Below, piece after piece: positions 35,571-44,491 of a stretch of 64,000 nt of DNA. The stretch's first letter is position 1. Each line of letters begins with the position of its first letter. The notes beneath the pieces were generated by a model. It saw only the letters and a program-made list of their open reading frames with translations. It made no database searches and was not told the DNA's origin. The stretch covers positions 4,526,001 to 4,590,000 of the forward strand of contig CP021237.1 in assembly GCA_002151545.1 (NCBI GenBank). Direction: 5' to 3'. Source of the DNA: Sphingobacteriaceae bacterium GW460-11-11-14-LB5 (GTDB taxonomy: Bacteria; Bacteroidota; Bacteroidia; Sphingobacteriales; Sphingobacteriaceae). The position numbers and the translations under genes are program-made.

Positions 35571-36170
35571 TTACCCTTCCAAGCCCTTCAAAAGTTCATT
35601 TAATCCAGCCTGTGTAGTCTGCGTTTTATCTTTAGCGTACCAGCCATGAAGTTTTTCGGCTAAAATTGGCATATCAGTACTTTCTTTTTTCCACTCTTTT
35701 AAAAGCTCCTGCAAAATTTGTGGTCTTGGACCCCAGGTTCCTAAAACTTGGTCTGTTGATTCATTTAACACAATTAAAACCGGAATAGCTCTTCCTCCAT
35801 TGGTTAAATGCGCATCAATTAATGGCAGATTTTTATCTCTAAGCACAAATTTCAGGTCAATTTTACCTAATGAGGCCGTCGCGATTTTATTAAATACCGG
35901 AACAATCTGAGCAGCATCGCCACACCACCCTTCAGTAATCACCAAAAATTTATAATTCCCCTTAAGGTGATCAATGGTTGAAATCAACTCATCAGTTAAG
36001 CTGATCGTTTTATCCACACGACTCATCCTTTGCACATTCATTTTAGTATAGTGCAAATCGTAAGTTACATCACCAGTAGCCTTTCCCTCTAACAGAAGTT
36101 GGTCAATCAATGCGCGGTAGGTTAAATAGTCTATGCCTTGTTCCTCAAAAATTTCGCGATAATTTATCAT
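35571..36170 (-). CDS. thioredoxin-like protein with WCGD site
   Basis: 199 aa. A thioredoxin fold lies in the middle: FLVITEGWCGDAAQIVPVFNKIA, with the redox site reduced to one Cys (WCGD instead of WCGPC), and a later cis-Pro stretch GRAIPVLIVL. It resembles the thioredoxin_9 family of Bacteroidetes and Firmicutes. Without the second Cys it cannot work as a classical dithiol oxidoreductase. No signal peptide, so cytoplasmic. Confidence 0.85.
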   Translation of the reverse strand: MINYREIFEEQGIDYLTYRALIDQLLLEGKATGDVTYDLHYTKMNVQRMSRVDKTISLTDELISTIDHLKGNYKFLVITEGWCGDAAQIVPVFNKIATASLGKIDLKFVLRDKNLPLIDAHLTNGGRAIPVLIVLNESTDQVLGTWGPRPQILQELLKEWKKESTDMPILAEKLHGWYAKDKTQTTQAGLNELLKGLEG

Positions 36171-36350
36171 AAGATTTCCTAAAATTACAGCGCAAAGGAA
36201 AGGAGAAATTCAATGAAAATAATCACGGATTTGCAAGAAAACGCAGGCGATTAATTGCACAGATTTTGGGATTACACAGCTGTTTCAGCTGGCAAGAAAA
36301 AGAATTCTATGATCGTATAAATGCTGATTTTTGTAGTGTCCCATTTTTGA

Positions 36351-36419
36351 TTAAACCCGATAGGAGCGAAAAACACGAAGGTGAGGAACGAACCAAGGCT
36401 TTGAAGCGGATAGCGGGAC
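36351..36419 (-). repeat. end-conserved intergenic repeat, copy A
   Basis: On the minus strand it opens GTCCCGCTATCCGCTTCAA and closes CGCTCCTATCGGGTTTAA, with a variable centre. The same ends recur at 38757-38850 in the opposite orientation. Confidence 0.6.
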
Positions 36420-36480
36420 CGCTGCAACCGAAATGAACAGAAACCTGCTTTTCGTATTTATAACATTCGCGTTTAAAAAA

Positions 36481-36568
36481 GATCTCGAAATAAATTACCT
36501 TCGGTGAGCCCGCTTAAAGCTCGGTTTACTGCGTGGCTTTTCGCAGCGCTACAGGTCAGGGTGACGAT
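36481..36568. repeat. partial interspersed repeat ending CAGGGTGACGA
   Basis: It shares GATCTCGAAATAAATTACCTTCGGTGAGC and CAGGGTGACGA with the 35451 and 58338 repeats, with a different insert (about 36521-36553) in the middle. Confidence 0.55.
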
Positions 36569-36575
36569 TGCATCA

Positions 36576-37361
36576 CTAAGCTTCCATCAACTTAGTTACA
36601 TGTTGTGTTAAGGCTACAAAATCTGCAACGGTTAACTGCTCTGCACGTTTCTCAAAATAAATATGATCGTCCATTTTATCTTTAGGCATTACCGCAGAAA
36701 CCGCATTACGCAAAGTTTTTCTCCGCTGGTTAAAACCAGCCTTAACCACCCGCCAGAATAATTTTTCATCGCAGTCTAAAGTCTCCACTTCATTTCTGGT
36801 CAAGCGGATCACTGCCGAGTGCACTTTTGGCGGTGGATTAAATGTACCCGGTTTAACCGTAAACAGATACTCAATCTTATAATAAGCCTGAAGAAACACA
36901 CTTAAAATCCCGTACTCTTTGTTACCCGCAGGCGCCGCACAACGTTGGGCAACTTCTTTCTGGAACATGCCAACCATTTCTACAACCTTGTTGCGGTTAT
37001 CTAAAATCTTAAATAAAATCTGAGAAGAGATGTTGTATGGAAAATTGCCGATAATGGCAAACTGACCTGGGAAAATAGCATCGAAATCGAGTTTCAGAAA
37101 ATCGCCATTAATCAACCGGTCGCCAAGCTGAGGGTATTTTTCATTCAAAAAATGGAAAGATTCGGTATCGATATCAATCAGATAAGTTTCTAAGTCTGTA
37201 CGTTGCAACAAAAAATCAGATAAGATCCCCATTCCAGGCCCTACCTCTAAAACCTGTTTATATTTATCGGTATTCACCAAAGCCTCCACAATGCGGTTGG
37301 CAATGCCTTTATCGGTTAAAAAATGTTGACCTAAATGTTTTTTCGCTTTTACTAAACTCAT
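36576..37361 (-). CDS. rsmA: 16S rRNA dimethyladenosine transferase RsmA (KsgA)
   Basis: 261 aa from the ATG ending at 37361 (MSLVKAKKHLGQHFLTD). A longer frame from 37436 would start upstream of the promoter and run through a repeat, so it is rejected. SAM-binding motif LEVGPGMGIL, catalytic NFPYN (NxPY), and the C-terminal rRNA-binding domain are all present. It dimethylates two adjacent adenines near the 3' end of 16S rRNA. Its leader contains a CCCC/GGGG hairpin ending 8 nt before the ATG. Confidence 0.95.
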   Translation of the reverse strand: MSLVKAKKHLGQHFLTDKGIANRIVEALVNTDKYKQVLEVGPGMGILSDFLLQRTDLETYLIDIDTESFHFLNEKYPQLGDRLINGDFLKLDFDAIFPGQFAIIGNFPYNISSQILFKILDNRNKVVEMVGMFQKEVAQRCAAPAGNKEYGILSVFLQAYYKIEYLFTVKPGTFNPPPKVHSAVIRLTRNEVETLDCDEKLFWRVVKAGFNQRRKTLRNAVSAVMPKDKMDDHIYFEKRAEQLTVADFVALTQHVTKLMEA

Positions 37362-37369
37362 ACCCCAAA

Positions 37370-37381
37370 CCCCTGAAGGGG
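37370..37381 (-). repeat. repeat-derived hairpin in the rsmA leader
   Basis: CCCC-TGAA-GGGG on the plus strand (CCCC-TTCA-GGGG in the rsmA mRNA), preceded by another CCCC run. It lies between the promoter (37404-37411) and the ATG. It belongs to the same family as the 27772 palindromes. Confidence 0.65.
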
Positions 37382-37403
37382 CTTTAAAAATTAAAATTCT
37401 TTG

Positions 37404-37411
37404 CAAAGATA
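37404..37411 (-). promoter_or_regulatory. -7 element TATCTTTG for rsmA
   Basis: Minus-strand TATCTTTG. It would give a leader of about 35 nt and excludes the upstream alternative start of rsmA. Confidence 0.6.
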
Positions 37412-37515
37412 GGCTTATTATTTCTTTGCAAATCACTTTGCGTACTTTGCGGTTTCATTTTTTTTAAAGGGTTTAAACGAAAATCAGTAATTTGCGCTAA
37501 AATTTTCCAGTAATT

Positions 37516-38595
37516 ATGAGCAATAAACTTAAAATTGGCATCAGTATAGGCGACGTGAACGGTATAGGTTTAGAGGTAATCATTAAAACATTATCCAATC
37601 CTGCCATTTTAAATTATTGTACTCCAATTGTTTATGGCCACACCAAGGTTTCATCTTTTCATAGAAAGGCAAATAACCTGGGCGATTTTAGTTTTAATGT
37701 TGTTAGCCATGCCAACCAGGCACAGCCAAAAAAGGCAAACATGATTAATTGCTGGGAAGAAGATGTAAAAATCGAATTGGGTCAGGTTACGGCAACCGGC
37801 GGAAAATATGCCCTCTTATCATTAGAGCGTGCCACAGCCGATCTGGTAAATGGCGATATTGATGCGCTGGTTACGGCCCCGATCAATAAACATAACATTC
37901 AGTCAGAAACTTTTGCTTTTCCCGGCCATACCGAATACCTGCAGGAAAAAAGCGGCAGTAAAGATGTGCTGATGTTTTTGATCAGCGAAAATTTACGCGT
38001 GGGTGTGGTAACTGGTCACATCCCGGTGAAAGATGTTCCGACCTCAATCACAAAAGAAAAAATTATCAGCAAATTAAAGCTGATTAACGAAAGTTTAAAA
38101 AAAGACTTCTGGATCGAAAAACCAAAAATTGCGGTTCTGGGCTTAAATCCTCATGCCAGCGATAATGGCTTGTTAGGCACCGAAGAAGCAGAAATTATTA
38201 CACCAGCTATTCAGGAAGCTTACGATAAAGGTATCGTTTGTTTTGGTCCATACCCGGCTGATGGCTTTTTTGGCAATGGCAGCTACAAACAGTTTGATGC
38301 AGTTTTGGCCATGTACCACGATCAGGGTTTAATTCCTTTTAAAACACTGGCTTTCCATAATGGTGTAAACTATACCGCTGGTTTAAATTTCGTTCGTACT
38401 TCTCCCGATCACGGAACAGGTTACGATATTGCAGGTAAAGATTTAGCGGATTCGACTTCATTTACCGAAGCTTTATTCTCAGCTATCCACATTGTAAAAA
38501 ACCGTAGAGAACAAGAAGAAATGTTGGGCAATCAATTACGCACAGGCGGTAAAGTGGTTGAAACACAGTTTGACATTAAGGATGATGCTTCTTAA
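37516..38595 (+). CDS. pdxA: 4-hydroxythreonine-4-phosphate dehydrogenase PdxA
   Basis: 359 aa. PdxA features in order: GISIGDVNGIGLEV near the N-terminus, TAPINKHN, FPGHTEYL (metal-binding His), MYHDQGLIPFKT (metal-binding His), and RTSPDHGTGYDIAG. It oxidises 4-phosphohydroxy-L-threonine in vitamin B6 synthesis. Divergent from rsmA, a common arrangement in bacteria. The start ATG at 37516 gives the expected N-terminus. Confidence 0.96.
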   Translation: MSNKLKIGISIGDVNGIGLEVIIKTLSNPAILNYCTPIVYGHTKVSSFHRKANNLGDFSFNVVSHANQAQPKKANMINCWEEDVKIELGQVTATGGKYALLSLERATADLVNGDIDALVTAPINKHNIQSETFAFPGHTEYLQEKSGSKDVLMFLISENLRVGVVTGHIPVKDVPTSITKEKIISKLKLINESLKKDFWIEKPKIAVLGLNPHASDNGLLGTEEAEIITPAIQEAYDKGIVCFGPYPADGFFGNGSYKQFDAVLAMYHDQGLIPFKTLAFHNGVNYTAGLNFVRTSPDHGTGYDIAGKDLADSTSFTEALFSAIHIVKNRREQEEMLGNQLRTGGKVVETQFDIKDDAS

Positions 38596-38756
38596 GGTAG
38601 AAGGCTGAGGGTAGAAAGGTGGAAGGTTTGCAAATCGCGCACCTGTCTTCCGAATTCGGACACCCGACACCTGACTTATTGAAAACTTAGGTGTATTAAG
38701 GTGTCTTAGGTGGTCAATTTTTTTTGCAAAGCAAGGCCTGTTTTTCATCGGTTCCG

Positions 38757-38850
38757 AAAGCCCTGCTATGCGTTACAATCTTTTTTGTAATTGCCAGGCT
38801 GTGCTGTTAAATTACTGCAACAAAAAAGGATTTCCACTTCTATCAGGTTT
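38757..38850 (+). repeat. end-conserved intergenic repeat, copy B
   Basis: It opens CCCTGCTATGCGTTACAATC and closes CACTTCTATCAGGTTTA. The centre contains CTTTTTTG and CAAAAAAG, which pair. Ends match copy A at 36351 in reverse; the centre does not. Confidence 0.6.
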
Positions 38851-38881
38851 ATTTTAGTTAAAATTGTGCATCAAATTTAAA

Positions 38882-40069
38882 ATGAGCGGCACTAAAAAAC
38901 CTAGTTACATTCTCCCCACAATTGTTATTGCGCAGTTTCTATGTACTTCTTTGTGGTTTGCAGGCAATGCGGTATTACCCGATATTGTTAAAAACTTCCC
39001 TACCGAAACCAATCTGCTGGCCAATCTGACCAGCATGGTGCAGTTTGGCTTCATCAGTGGAACATTAGTTTTCGCTTTTTTTGCCATTTCCGATATTTTT
39101 TCACCTTCAAAAGTGTTCTTTATCTGCGGCATAGCAGCTGCGTTATTTAACCTGGGCATCTGTGTGGAATTACCCAATGTTCACTTATTATTGCTTTTTC
39201 GCTTTTTAACTGGTTTTATGTTGGCTGGAATCTACCCCGTTGGTATGAAAATAGCATCCGACTACTTTAAAGATGGACTGGGAAAATCCTTAGGTTTTTT
39301 AGTTGGTGCATTGGTACTTGGCACTGCATTTCCGCATTTGTTAAAAACATTTACAGCAAATTTTGCCTGGCAATATGTAATCTTTGCTACATCTGCTTTA
39401 TCTGCAACTGGCGCTTTGGCGATCTTGTTGTTTGTACCCAATGGTCCGTTTAGAACTGTCGGGCAAAAATTTAATTTCCATTCTTGTTTTAATGGCTTCA
39501 AAAATCCGCATTTTCGATCTGCTGCTTTCGGTTATTTCGGGCACATGTGGGAACTTTATACCTTTTGGGCATTTTTACCCGGCATGTTGCTGCTTTTCAA
39601 TACTACACATCCTCATGTTACGCTAAATATCCCACTGTTTTCCTTCTTAATTATCGCATCAGGAGGCCTATCCTGCATGATTGGCGGTTTGCTCTCCCAA
39701 AAATTTGGGGCAAAACGGATTGCCACCATTGCCTTAAGCCTATCTGGCCTATGCTGCTTGCTCTCTCCTGTTTTTCTATTCAGCGGTTCGGTTTATCCTT
39801 TTATGATATTTTTATTTTGCTGGGGTCTGTCTGGCACGGCAGATTCGCCATTGTTCTCTTCTTTAATTGCCAAACATGCACCCGAAAACCTTCGGGGAAC
39901 TTCGTTAACCCTGGTAAATTGTATCGGTTTTGCCATCACAATTGTCAGTATCCAGGCGATTAATCTGTTAGCTAAAGAAATAAATTCCCATTATCTTTAT
40001 ATGGTTTTGGCTATTGGTCCAGTTTTGGGTATTGTGGCACTATTAAAAAAGCATAATGATGTAAAATGA
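38882..40069 (+). CDS. MFS transporter
   Basis: 395 aa from the ATG at 38882 (a TTG six codons upstream is less likely). About twelve membrane segments, with a central loop near 195-215. No MFS substrate signature I recognise, though the arrangement resembles small-molecule or drug exporters. Its stop overlaps the ATG of the next gene (ATGA), so the three genes 38882-41420 form one coupled operon. Confidence 0.88.
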   Translation: MSGTKKPSYILPTIVIAQFLCTSLWFAGNAVLPDIVKNFPTETNLLANLTSMVQFGFISGTLVFAFFAISDIFSPSKVFFICGIAAALFNLGICVELPNVHLLLLFRFLTGFMLAGIYPVGMKIASDYFKDGLGKSLGFLVGALVLGTAFPHLLKTFTANFAWQYVIFATSALSATGALAILLFVPNGPFRTVGQKFNFHSCFNGFKNPHFRSAAFGYFGHMWELYTFWAFLPGMLLLFNTTHPHVTLNIPLFSFLIIASGGLSCMIGGLLSQKFGAKRIATIALSLSGLCCLLSPVFLFSGSVYPFMIFLFCWGLSGTADSPLFSSLIAKHAPENLRGTSLTLVNCIGFAITIVSIQAINLLAKEINSHYLYMVLAIGPVLGIVALLKKHNDVK

Positions 40070-40584
40070 AGAAATTCCAACTCATAATTGCTTTGTTATG
40101 CCTAATCAATATACAGGCATTTGCTTGTACATGCTATGAAATCACAACAAAGCAGGCTATTAACGGTGCGCAGATTGTAATGAAGGGGAAAGTTATTTCA
40201 AAAATTTTAACACATAACCTTTCTGATATAAGCACAATAAAAACCAGCGATACCACAAATATTCATTATGTAATGGCTCATAGGATTTTAATGGCAGTGG
40301 TGAAAATCAAAATAAACAAGCTTTACAAAGGAAAAATTTCCTCAGACACTATCACAATGATCACTCCGAAAATGAGCGCAAGTTGTGACTTTAACTTTCA
40401 AATCGGCGACGAATATATTGTATATGCAACCAACCACGACACGACATTTATGTCAAGCAAATTTGAGCGAAAATCAAAAGACATCAATACCTATTGGACG
40501 GATCAGTGTAGCAGAACCATGCTGTCTAACCAATCAGAAGAAGATCAGATAAAAAAGATATTAAAAGGAAAAAAATCAAAATGA
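40066..40584 (+). CDS. secreted CxC (NTR/TIMP-like) protein
   Basis: 172 aa. The signal peptide ends at about residue 20 (AFA), so the mature protein begins with CTCYE, the Cys-x-Cys start typical of NTR/TIMP-like domains, followed by QIVMKGKVIS and later cysteines (SCDF, DQCSR). Such bacterial domains are poorly understood. It overlaps both neighbours by ATGA, lying between an MFS transporter and a sulfurtransferase. Function unknown. Confidence 0.72.
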   Translation: MKKFQLIIALLCLINIQAFACTCYEITTKQAINGAQIVMKGKVISKILTHNLSDISTIKTSDTTNIHYVMAHRILMAVVKIKINKLYKGKISSDTITMITPKMSASCDFNFQIGDEYIVYATNHDTTFMSSKFERKSKDINTYWTDQCSRTMLSNQSEEDQIKKILKGKKSK

Positions 40585-41420
40585 ATTCACAATCACCTAT
40601 CATAAAACCAGCAGAATTAACCTGGTTAAACCAAGACGATGAAATCGTAATTATCGATGCAAGTGCCGGGTCAAAAGCCAGATACGACGAACAACACCTG
40701 GCCGGCGCCCTCTTTGCCGATGTAAATAACGATTTAGCTAACATCGTAGATTTTGCGGTGGGCGGAAGACATCCTTTACCTACTTTCGGGCAATTTTCAG
40801 CTGTTTTACAGCGGCTCGGCATTACCAAAAACAGCCATGTGATTGTTTACGATGATAAAAACGGTGGTAACGCAGCTGCAAGGCTCTGGTGGATGCTTAA
40901 AGCTATCGGCCATAAAAAGGTACAGGTAATTGACGGAGGCTTTCAGGCAGCCGTTAAAGCGGGCTTCCCAACAACTGATAAAATAGAAATCCCAAAATCT
41001 GTTGAGCAATATGAAATCACAGCCTGGAACCTGCCACTATCAGATATCAACGAAGTTGAAAAAGTAGCCAAAACCGACGATCACATCGTGATTGATGTGC
41101 GCGATGCCAACCGTTTTGCAGGCCTTACTGAACCGATCGATTTAATTGCAGGCCATATCCCAGGTGCGGCAAATATTCCCTATACCGAAAATTTAGATGC
41201 TTCAGGTGCTTTCCTCGCTCCCGAAATATTGAAAGAAAAATATGCTGAAGCCCTGGCACATGTTAAACCCGAAAATGTAATTGTACACTGCGGCTCGGGC
41301 ATTACCGCCTGCCACACGCTATTAGCAATGGATTATGCAGGCTTACCAATTCCTAAACTTTATGTTGGCTCGTGGAGCGAATGGAGCAGGAATAACAAAG
41401 AAATGATTTTGGCAGATTAG
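40581..41420 (+). CDS. sseA: thiosulfate / 3-mercaptopyruvate sulfurtransferase
   Basis: 279 aa, two rhodanese domains. The N-terminal, non-catalytic domain has IIDASAGSKARYDEQHLAGA. The C-terminal catalytic domain has VIDVRDANRF, GHIPGAANIPY, and the active-site loop VHCGSGITACHT with the persulfide-forming Cys. The CGSGxTA loop is of the 3-mercaptopyruvate sulfurtransferase type. Third gene of the coupled operon; a 16-bp palindrome follows. Confidence 0.9.
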   Translation: MNSQSPIIKPAELTWLNQDDEIVIIDASAGSKARYDEQHLAGALFADVNNDLANIVDFAVGGRHPLPTFGQFSAVLQRLGITKNSHVIVYDDKNGGNAAARLWWMLKAIGHKKVQVIDGGFQAAVKAGFPTTDKIEIPKSVEQYEITAWNLPLSDINEVEKVAKTDDHIVIDVRDANRFAGLTEPIDLIAGHIPGAANIPYTENLDASGAFLAPEILKEKYAEALAHVKPENVIVHCGSGITACHTLLAMDYAGLPIPKLYVGSWSEWSRNNKEMILAD

Positions 41421-41424
41421 CCTT

Positions 41425-41468
41425 CTTACAGACCTTACAGGTTTCTGAAACCTGTAAGGTCTTACAGT
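41425..41468 (+). terminator. 16-bp palindrome after sulfurtransferase gene
   Basis: AGACCTTACAGGTTTC (41430-41445) is the exact inverse of GAAACCTGTAAGGTCT (41447-41462). No T tract follows, so it may be an interspersed palindrome that also terminates. Confidence 0.6.
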
Positions 41469-41549
41469 ATTTCAATTAACATTCTGAAAACCTGTTCGAT
41501 TAACATCAACAATTTTTAAAAAACATTTTTAATCTAATTATTTTATCCC

Positions 41550-41557
41550 TACATTTG
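41550..41557 (+). promoter_or_regulatory. -7 element TACATTTG for the yceD-accC operon
   Basis: Matches TAnnTTTG. It lies 22 nt before the TTG start at 41580, so the leader would be short. Confidence 0.55.
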
Positions 41558-41579
41558 CAGGCTAAAATTTTACAGTACT

Positions 41580-42110
41580 TTGAACCCACTAAAACAATTT
41601 TCATTACCGTTTACCGGATTAAAATTGGGAACTCATCAGTTTGATTATGAGCTTGATGACCGCTTTTTTAATGCATTTGAGTATTCGTTAATTAAAAGCG
41701 GAAATTTAAAAGTAGACCTGGAACTTGAGAAACAAGAGACCATGTTGCTTCTAAAATTCAAAGTTATTGGTACCGTAAATTTAGATTGCGATAAATGTTT
41801 ATCTGAGTTTTCGTTACCGGTAAATCTTTATGAAAGGCAGATTGTAAAGTTTGCTGAAGATGAACTGGAGAGTGACGACGAAGAAATTATTTCGCTAAGC
41901 CGTAAAGATACCGAGATTGATATATCTGGTCCTTTATACGAGATGATTAACGTAGCGGTACCTTATATCAAAAACTGCGAGCAGGCAGATAAAGATTGTG
42001 ATCAGGAAATGATTGATCGTTTAAATCAATTATCGATCGAGAAGCAGGCTGAAGAAAATGAACAAACAAGCGACCCACGTTGGGAAGCCCTTAATAAGTT
42101 AAAAAAATAA
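41580..42110 (+). CDS. yceD: YceD/DUF177 family protein
   Basis: 176 aa, apparently starting at TTG (41580): no ATG occurs nearby and the N-terminus MNPLKQFSLPFTGLKLG fits the family. The conserved Cys pair is in VNLDCDKCLSEF, and there are acidic stretches after it. DUF177 proteins are needed for 23S rRNA accumulation in some bacteria and are typically encoded upstream of rpmF, as here (15 nt). First gene of the lipid operon. Confidence 0.87.
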   Translation: MNPLKQFSLPFTGLKLGTHQFDYELDDRFFNAFEYSLIKSGNLKVDLELEKQETMLLLKFKVIGTVNLDCDKCLSEFSLPVNLYERQIVKFAEDELESDDEEIISLSRKDTEIDISGPLYEMINVAVPYIKNCEQADKDCDQEMIDRLNQLSIEKQAEENEQTSDPRWEALNKLKK

Positions 42111-42125
42111 TTAGATTATACACCA

Positions 42126-42317
42126 ATGGCACATCCAAAACGGAAAATCTCGAAACAGAGAAAAAATAAAAGAAGAACACACTATAAAGCTGTTACTCCT
42201 TCTTTAGCAACATGCTCGGCAACAGGTGCTATTCACGTACCTCACCGTGCTTACAACGTTGATGGTAACTTATACTACAACGGCAAACTGGTTATCGAAA
42301 ATACTCAGATAGGGTAA
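42126..42317 (+). CDS. rpmF: 50S ribosomal protein L32
   Basis: 63 aa. MAHPKRKISKQRKNKRRTHYK is the invariant L32 N-terminus (basic, Lys/Arg-rich), followed by ATCSATGAIHVPHRAY. It belongs to the large subunit. Placed between yceD and plsX as in very many bacteria. Confidence 0.97.
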   Translation: MAHPKRKISKQRKNKRRTHYKAVTPSLATCSATGAIHVPHRAYNVDGNLYYNGKLVIENTQIG

Positions 42318-42418
42318 TTTTCTTAAAAAATTGTTTGTGTTTTCAGCGGCTTTAGTCATACCTTAGTCAACTGAAAAATTCAGGATTACACCTGACTTAA
42401 CACAAACAGATTTTTTCT

Positions 42419-43357
42419 ATGAAAATAGGCCTCGACATAATGGGCGGAGACTATGCTCCCAAAGCAATTGTTTTGGGAGCAATAGCTGCTCATCAATCGC
42501 TTAACGCTGGAGAGCATTTAGTTCTTATTGGCGATACCGAACAGATTAAACCCATTCTTGCAGAAGAAGGTTTTAATCCAGATCATTTTGAATACGTTCA
42601 TACTGATGAAGTAATTGGTATGGGCGAACATCCCACCAAAGCAATCGTTCAGAAACCAAATTCGAGCATAGCAGTTGGTTTTAACCTTTTAAAAGAAGGT
42701 AAAATCGATTCTTTCGCAAGTGCTGGTAACTCTGGAGCCATGTTGGTTGGCGCAGTTTTTAGCGTTAAAACCATCCCGGGCATTATCCGCCCTTGTTTAT
42801 GTACCATTCTTCCGAAAATTAAAGGCGGCACGGGCTTACTGTTAGATGTAGGTGCAAATGCCGACTGCAAACCCGATATTTTATTACAATTTGGCGTTTT
42901 AGGCAGTTTATATGCAGAAAATCTTTTGCAGATAAACGATCCGAAAGTAGCCCTGATGAATATTGGCGAAGAAGATGAGAAAGGAAACATGTTAAGCATG
43001 GCTACTTTTCCGTTAATGAAAGACACCAACCTCTTCAACTTTGTTGGTAATGTGGAAGGAAGAGATTTATTTAACGATAAAGCCGATGTAATTGTATGTG
43101 ATGGTTTTACCGGAAATGTAATGCTAAAATTAGCAGAATCGTTTTATGTACTGACCATTAAAAAGGGACTTAAAGATGAATTCTTCGATCGTTTTAATTA
43201 TGAACAATACGGTGGAAGTCCGGTTTTAGGTGTTAACGCTCCCGTTGTTATCGGACATGGAATTTCTAGTCCGTTAGCTGTTAAAAATATGGTTCTGCAA
43301 TCCAGGGAAATGATCACCACAGGATTAGTAGAAAAAATTAGAATGGCATTTAAATAA
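42419..43357 (+). CDS. plsX: phosphate acyltransferase PlsX
   Basis: 312 aa. MKIGLDIMGGDYAPKAIVLGA is the PlsX start. SAGNSGAMLVGAV, RPCLCTILP and VCDGFTGNVMLKLAES are all family signatures. PlsX makes acyl-phosphate from acyl-ACP for phospholipid synthesis. Followed by fabH after 18 nt. Confidence 0.97.
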   Translation: MKIGLDIMGGDYAPKAIVLGAIAAHQSLNAGEHLVLIGDTEQIKPILAEEGFNPDHFEYVHTDEVIGMGEHPTKAIVQKPNSSIAVGFNLLKEGKIDSFASAGNSGAMLVGAVFSVKTIPGIIRPCLCTILPKIKGGTGLLLDVGANADCKPDILLQFGVLGSLYAENLLQINDPKVALMNIGEEDEKGNMLSMATFPLMKDTNLFNFVGNVEGRDLFNDKADVIVCDGFTGNVMLKLAESFYVLTIKKGLKDEFFDRFNYEQYGGSPVLGVNAPVVIGHGISSPLAVKNMVLQSREMITTGLVEKIRMAFK

Positions 43358-43375
43358 TTTATTAAAATTCTTAAA

Positions 43376-44374
43376 ATGAGTAAAATTCACGCTGCTATTA
43401 CAGCAGTAAATGGTTACGTTCCCGACTATGTGCTTACAAACGCAGAGTTAGAAACCATTGTTGACACTTCGGATGAATGGATTACCAGCAGAACGGGAAT
43501 TAAAGAACGTAGAATTTTAAAGGGAGAAGGTTTAGGTACTTCCGATATGGCTGTTCACGCTGTAAACGGTTTACTTAAAAAGAGAGGAATTGATGCAAAA
43601 GAAATTGAACTGATTATCTTTTGCACCACTACTCCTGATTTTACTTTCCCTGCAACAGCAAACGTTTTAGCTGATAAAATCGGTGCTACCAATGCCTGGG
43701 GTTACGATTTACAGGCCGCTTGTTCTGGCTTTATTTTCGGGCTTTCTACAGGTGCATCGTTCATCGAATCGGGAAGACATAAGAAAGTTTTAGTGGTTGG
43801 TGGCGATAAAATGTCGTCAATCATCAACTACGAAGACCGTACAACCTGTATCATTTTTGGTGATGGTTGTGGTTGTGCTTTATTAGAGCCAAATGAAGAG
43901 GGTTTTGGTATTCAGGATTCTATCCTGAGAACAGATGGTGCAGGAAGAGATTTCTTAGGCATGAAAGCAGGTGGTTCGGTTATGCCGGCAACACACGAAA
44001 CTGTTGATGCCAGATTACATTTTGCACACCAGGAAGGCCCAACAGTATTTAAATTTGCGGTAACCAATATGGCCGATGTTGCTGCCGAAATTATGGAACG
44101 CAACAGCTTAACTGCTGATGATGTGGCATGGTTAGTACCTCACCAGGCGAACAAACGCATTATCGATGCTACTGCCAACCGCATGGGCGTTACTACCGAT
44201 AAAGTAATGATCAACATCGAACGTTACGGAAATACAACCAACGGCACAATTCCTTTATGTTTATGGGAATGGGAAAGCAGACTGAAAAAAGGCGATAACA
44301 TCGTTTTGGCTGCATTCGGTGGTGGTTTTACCTGGGGTTCGGTATACCTTAAATGGGCTTACGACACTAACTAG
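43376..44374 (+). CDS. fabH: 3-oxoacyl-ACP synthase III FabH
   Basis: 332 aa. Catalytic Cys116 (QAACSGFIFGLS), His in VPHQANKRI and Asn in RYGNTTNGT. It condenses acetyl- or branched acyl-CoA with malonyl-ACP, the first step of fatty-acid synthesis. Canonical operon position after plsX, hence the housekeeping enzyme; a second KAS III gene is at 33937. Confidence 0.97.
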   Translation: MSKIHAAITAVNGYVPDYVLTNAELETIVDTSDEWITSRTGIKERRILKGEGLGTSDMAVHAVNGLLKKRGIDAKEIELIIFCTTTPDFTFPATANVLADKIGATNAWGYDLQAACSGFIFGLSTGASFIESGRHKKVLVVGGDKMSSIINYEDRTTCIIFGDGCGCALLEPNEEGFGIQDSILRTDGAGRDFLGMKAGGSVMPATHETVDARLHFAHQEGPTVFKFAVTNMADVAAEIMERNSLTADDVAWLVPHQANKRIIDATANRMGVTTDKVMINIERYGNTTNGTIPLCLWEWESRLKKGDNIVLAAFGGGFTWGSVYLKWAYDTN

Positions 44375-44491
44375 TCAGAAGTCCTTAGTCCGGAGTCCGA
44401 TTAATGGCCTTCAGCAATAAAAAAATAAAACAAAAAAAGTATAACTTAGTTAATTCAATAAACACTATTTTTTACATAACTAGCCTAAAAA

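Larger units (their letters stand above)
36171..36575. other. repeat-filled intergenic region
   Basis: No gene. After about 180 nt of AT-rich sequence it holds one copy of a repeat with conserved ends and variable centre (36351-36419) and a partial CGTCA-type repeat (36481-36568). Confidence 0.55.

Noticed and set aside
37362..37436. Longer rsmA starting at 37436
   Set aside because: The extension runs through an interspersed repeat and begins upstream of the probable promoter; the internal ATG gives the standard N-terminus.
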